NCBI GenBank assembly: GCA_963544575.1 | Contig: CAUUFZ010000004.1 | Location: 51,484-115,483 of the forward strand | Direction: 5' to 3' | Length of the DNA: 64,000 nt | Origin: Nanosyncoccus sp963544575 | GTDB lineage: Bacteria; Patescibacteriota; Saccharimonadia; Saccharimonadales; Saccharimonadaceae | Shown: positions 61,416 through 64,000 of the stretch, in pieces | Numbering within the stretch: the stretch's first letter is position 1 | Layout of the letters: each line of letters begins with the position of its first letter | The notes under the pieces: model-generated | The model's database searches: none | What the model saw: only the letters and a program-made list of their open reading frames with translations | What the model was told of the DNA's origin: nothing | Translations under genes and position numbers: made by a program

Positions 61416-61838
61416 ATGCGAGAAATTCAGAGTAAATATAGGGAAGAATTACTGGAGCGGAATTTAAATCCGTTGAATTTTGAGCGAAAAATAGAGGCGA
61501 ATTTGACCAAAACTTTGGTAAACCATAGCTGTGGGGATGAACTAACGGTGAGCCTGAAAATTGAGAACGGAAAAATTTTGGAGGGAAGTTTTTCGGGAGT
61601 GGGTTGTGCGATTTCGAAGGTTTCAGCGGATATGATGATTGATGCGATTAGGGGGAAAACTCTGGAAGAGGCGCGGGAGCTGATGCAGGGGTTCTTTGAT
61701 TTGGTGATGGGAATTTCAAGTGAAAAAGCGCAGAAAATTAGGGGTGAGTTAGAAGTTTTTTCGATGATTCAAAATATGCCAGCGAGAGTGAGATGTGCGA
61801 AATTGGCTTGGCGGATTTTAGAAGAGGGGGAAGAATGA
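61416..61838 (+). CDS. sufU: SufU-type sulfur-transfer/scaffold protein
   Basis: 140 residues, IscU-like fold. The three conserved Cys are in LVNHSCGDELTVSL, FSGVGCAISKVSADMM and MPARVRCAKLAW. The Gly-Val-Gly-Cys-Ala-Ile-Ser motif and the insert of about 18 residues before the third Cys fit SufU rather than IscU. SufU accepts sulfur from SufS on zinc. It completes a sufCBSU operon. Confidence 0.92.
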   Translation: MREIQSKYREELLERNLNPLNFERKIEANLTKTLVNHSCGDELTVSLKIENGKILEGSFSGVGCAISKVSADMMIDAIRGKTLEEARELMQGFFDLVMGISSEKAQKIRGELEVFSMIQNMPARVRCAKLAWRILEEGEE

Positions 61839-61925
61839 TGATTTTTGATTAAAAAGTGTTGCGACTGGAATAACGCTTGTGGTTGATAGGAAAAAGCGTT
61901 ATAATGGGGTAAATTAGGAGATAAT

Positions 61926-62351
61926 ATGATTCGGGTGGATGAAAATTTTTTGAGAGAAACGGGGCTAGGCGATCTTGATGAGATGCAAAGAACCGCTTTT
62001 ATCGAAGAAGCACAGAGACTGCTAGAAAACCGTATCGGCGAAAAATTGAGTGAAGGCTTGAGTTTGGAACAACTCGAAGAGTTCGACGGTATCATGAAAA
62101 AAGATAAAAATGTGATGATTAAAGCCTTGGCGAAACTAGGTGATTATCGCATAGATGAGGTTTATCAAAATCTCTTGAAACACTACGGTGTAACAGAGGG
62201 GACTGTAGATATTTTAAGTGAATATTTGAGCGTAAAATGGATTCAAACCAATCGTCCAAATTACGCAGAGGTTTCTCGTCAAGTATTTGAGGAATTGAAA
62301 CAAGAAGTACGCGCTTCAAGTGAAGAAATTCGTAAATCGATGACTTTATAG
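61926..62351 (+). CDS. DUF5663-like helical protein
   Basis: 141 residues, fully helical in appearance and acidic. The start RVDENFLRETGLGDLDEMQRT, and ENRIGEKLSEGLSLEQLEEFDGI, match the pattern of the DUF5663 family that is common in CPR bacteria; that assignment is from memory of the pattern. The function is unknown. The start follows TAGGAGAT. A TATAAT box lies about 20 bases upstream, so it has its own short-leader transcript. Confidence 0.72.
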   Translation: MIRVDENFLRETGLGDLDEMQRTAFIEEAQRLLENRIGEKLSEGLSLEQLEEFDGIMKKDKNVMIKALAKLGDYRIDEVYQNLLKHYGVTEGTVDILSEYLSVKWIQTNRPNYAEVSRQVFEELKQEVRASSEEIRKSMTL

Positions 62352-62379
62352 ATTAAAAATACTTTGAACACAAAATTTA

Positions 62380-62402
62380 AATCCCTCGGAAGAGGGATTT
62401 TT
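62380..62402 (+). terminator. rho-independent terminator
   Basis: AAATCCCTC-GGAA-GAGGGATTT followed by TT. Confidence 0.85.
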
Positions 62403-62479
62403 GATGGTAAAGTGGCGCAGAGTGGAGGATTGTTTAGTTTTTTGAGCTCTGGATTTTGGAAGCTTAGGGAGGCAGCGGA

Positions 62480-63280
62480 CTATTTTAGGTAGCCGTTGAT
62501 AAAGGATTTGGCGTCCATAGGTCTCTTGCTGGCTGGCTGAAGCTGATCGATAACGAGGAAGTTGCCATCTTGACAAGGGAATGCAAGGGGGTTAATAGAT
62601 TTTTCGGTTTCGACGTGGGCTTTTAGAATAATACACTCAAGGCCGTGAATTTGAAGCTTACTTTTCGGAAAGCCTTGGAAGGCGCGAATGCGATTGAGAG
62701 CTTCTGTGGCGCTCATTTCGGACAAGGATAGGTTCGAGTCGGTTTTATCAAACTTAGTGGTGAAGGTGGCCTTCTCATCGTCTTGTAGGGTAGGTTTTGG
62801 TATGGAGTCCAGGTGCTCGATGAGCCAATTGGCGCCAAGGGTGGCAAGTTTCTGGTAGATTTCGGATTTTTCGGGTAGGTTGGATGAGAACTCAGAGGCC
62901 TTGATGGTAGTTTGATAGTAAATTGGTCCGGCATCCATGGCTTTAACCAGCTTCATAATAGAGACAGAAAAATCTTGATCGCCATTTAAGATAGCGGATT
63001 CAATAGGGGAGGCTCCACGATAGAGAGGGAGAAGAGAGGGGTGAAGATTGAGGATACCTTCGGATTCAAAAAGTTTAAGTAAGTCAGACTTGATTATTAC
63101 ACCGAAGCTTGCGAGTATACCTTTAATTTCAGGATTTTCTTGTTTTAAGCTGGTAACTTTTGCTAAATCTTCCTTAGTTTTGGCATGGAAAACTAATTCC
63201 AGATTTTTAGCGGTAAGAAGTTGACTTAATGTGGCTTCTGCCAGAGGTCCGTTACCAAAAAAGATAAATTTTGTACTCAT
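62480..63280 (-). CDS. fmt: methionyl-tRNA formyltransferase
   Basis: 266 residues. The formyltransferase core has KFIFFGNGPLAEATLSQL at the start and the catalytic block GILNLHPSLLPLYRGASPIE (Asn and His). Then comes ILNGDQDFSVSIMKLVKAMDAGPIYY with the catalytic Asp (partly quoted). A reduced C-terminal domain binds tRNA. It is about 45 residues shorter than E. coli Fmt. It formylates initiator Met-tRNA. It lies downstream of def (37-base gap), giving the usual def-fmt pairing. Confidence 0.93.
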   Translation of the reverse strand: MSTKFIFFGNGPLAEATLSQLLTAKNLELVFHAKTKEDLAKVTSLKQENPEIKGILASFGVIIKSDLLKLFESEGILNLHPSLLPLYRGASPIESAILNGDQDFSVSIMKLVKAMDAGPIYYQTTIKASEFSSNLPEKSEIYQKLATLGANWLIEHLDSIPKPTLQDDEKATFTTKFDKTDSNLSLSEMSATEALNRIRAFQGFPKSKLQIHGLECIILKAHVETEKSINPLAFPCQDGNFLVIDQLQPASKRPMDAKSFINGYLK

Positions 63281-63317
63281 TTTTTACCTCGAATAAATTA
63301 TGTGTTCAATATAAAAA

Positions 63318-63893
63318 CTAGTCTTCTTCAGGGAAGAGTTGTTTATTGTTTTTAATACGAGTTTCGTAGTCGACTGGCTGTAGGTCGCCATTCTTGTCGA
63401 GTTCGAAGAAGGCATCGGTCTTATCTTTGATGCGATCAATGAAGAGAATACCGTCGAGGTGATCAATTTCGTGAGCGAGAGTGCGAGCAAGCTCATCGGT
63501 AGCTTTAATGCGTACCTCAGTGCCATCTTCGAGTTTAGCTTTGACGCGAATTTTCGAGTAGCGTGGGACCTTACCATAAATAAATGGAACAGAAAGACAG
63601 CCTTCGAAATCTTCGACAATTTTACCTTCTTGTTTGATGATTTCTGGGTCGACAAGGGTAGTGAAGGAAGTATTTGCTTTGTCATCCATACTGTCGCGGA
63701 TAATAATCAAGCGCTTGTTAATGCCGAGCTGAGGGGCAGCCATAGCGGCAGAGAGCTCGTGGGGGTGAGATTTTTCCCATTCAAGGCTGGCATCGACCAT
63801 TGCCTGGATCATATCTTTAATTTCATCAGTAACATAGTTGACCTTTTGAGACTTTTGACGGAGTCTTGGGTCAGGAGATTCAATAATTTTCAT
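63318..63893 (-). CDS. def: peptide deformylase
   Basis: 191 residues. Motif 1 reads AAMAAPQLGINKRL (Ala replacing the first Gly of GxGxAAxQ), motif 2 EGCLSVP with the metal Cys, and motif 3 AHEIDHLDGILF with HExDH. It removes N-formyl from nascent proteins and binds Fe2+ or Zn2+. It is somewhat longer than E. coli Def, with an added C-terminal tail. TATAAT (63902-63907 on the minus strand) ends 8 bases before the ATG, predicting a very short or absent leader. Confidence 0.95.
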   Translation of the reverse strand: MKIIESPDPRLRQKSQKVNYVTDEIKDMIQAMVDASLEWEKSHPHELSAAMAAPQLGINKRLIIIRDSMDDKANTSFTTLVDPEIIKQEGKIVEDFEGCLSVPFIYGKVPRYSKIRVKAKLEDGTEVRIKATDELARTLAHEIDHLDGILFIDRIKDKTDAFFELDKNGDLQPVDYETRIKNNKQLFPEED

Positions 63894-64000
63894 ATCTTAA
63901 TATTATAACCGATTTTGGGTTTTTATAAAGCTTAAACAATATATAGGTTCAGTTAAACAATTAAGAAAGACATCAAAAGCAAAAAAGGAACAATCCTGTA

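Overview
The window looks like a chromosome segment of a Saccharibacterium (TM7, Candidate Phyla Radiation). The 16S rRNA gene is of TM7 type. Genes are densely packed and about 40% GC. The lifestyle appears reduced and host-dependent: there are no biosynthetic pathways beyond a minimal SUF system. There are many short membrane proteins, large secreted BspA-like (DUF285) surface proteins, a comM gene and a large conjugation-type ATPase. UGA behaves as stop. The anti-Shine-Dalgarno CCTCC is present in the 16S 3' end.

Layout. 1-550: end of an unknown CDS, stacked terminators, copies of a tRNA tail and tRNA-Gly. 554-5615: a peptide or lipoprotein-type ABC exporter (permease, ATPase, permease) with a two-component system. 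5627-7716: tRNA-Asp, a glycerophosphodiester phosphodiesterase, tRNA-Thr and thioredoxin reductase. 7758-14006: three large DUF285 surface-protein genes bounded by two direct copies of an 80-bp inverted-repeat element. The first gene is out of frame after a G9 tract. 14111-20968: an unknown gene, a P-loop kinase, DNA polymerase I without a recognisable proofreading domain, a RhuM/Fic-like protein with a degraded Fic motif, a membrane protein and a membrane glycosyltransferase. 21083-25753: tRNA-Val, thrS, miaA, a winged-helix regulator, a metallo-beta-lactamase remnant and a site-2 protease. 25813-28752: an unassigned structured RNA, a Nudix-RNase H fusion, a frameshifted fourth DUF285 gene and RNase P RNA. 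28769-31749 (minus): infC-rpmI-rplT-rpmB and comM. 32000-33700: tmRNA and two further putative ncRNAs. 33717-43014: a membrane protein, a disordered protein, a VirB4/TraG-like ATPase, gyrB and gyrA. 43312-46435: a surface protein, a PAP2-like protein and a stand-alone 16S gene closed by its own terminator. 46460-57401: unknown proteins, a CaCA antiporter, a TrmH methyltransferase, tRNA-Ile, tRNA-Ala, a KGG protein, ribosomal protein S1, several small membrane proteins with long structured leaders and an EEP-family phosphatase/nuclease. 57492-63893: a small RNA, tRNA-Asn, sufCBSU, a DUF5663-like protein, fmt and def.

Expression signals follow two styles. Stable RNAs, gyrB, the KGG gene and the structured-leader genes have textbook promoters: a TTGACA-like -35, exactly 17 bp, and a TATAAT-like -10. 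Many first-in-transcript protein genes instead carry a TATAAT-like box only 5-9 nt before the ATG with no Shine-Dalgarno, which predicts leaderless mRNAs.

The most exciting candidates are: (i) a surface-antigen cassette that may switch by homopolymer slippage (G9, T6); (ii) a structured RNA at 33417-33662 carrying a Shine-Dalgarno followed by AUG-UAG, with a second start-stop minigene at 54553; and (iii) the pervasive leaderless architecture. Family calls come from recognised motifs only; no database search was run.
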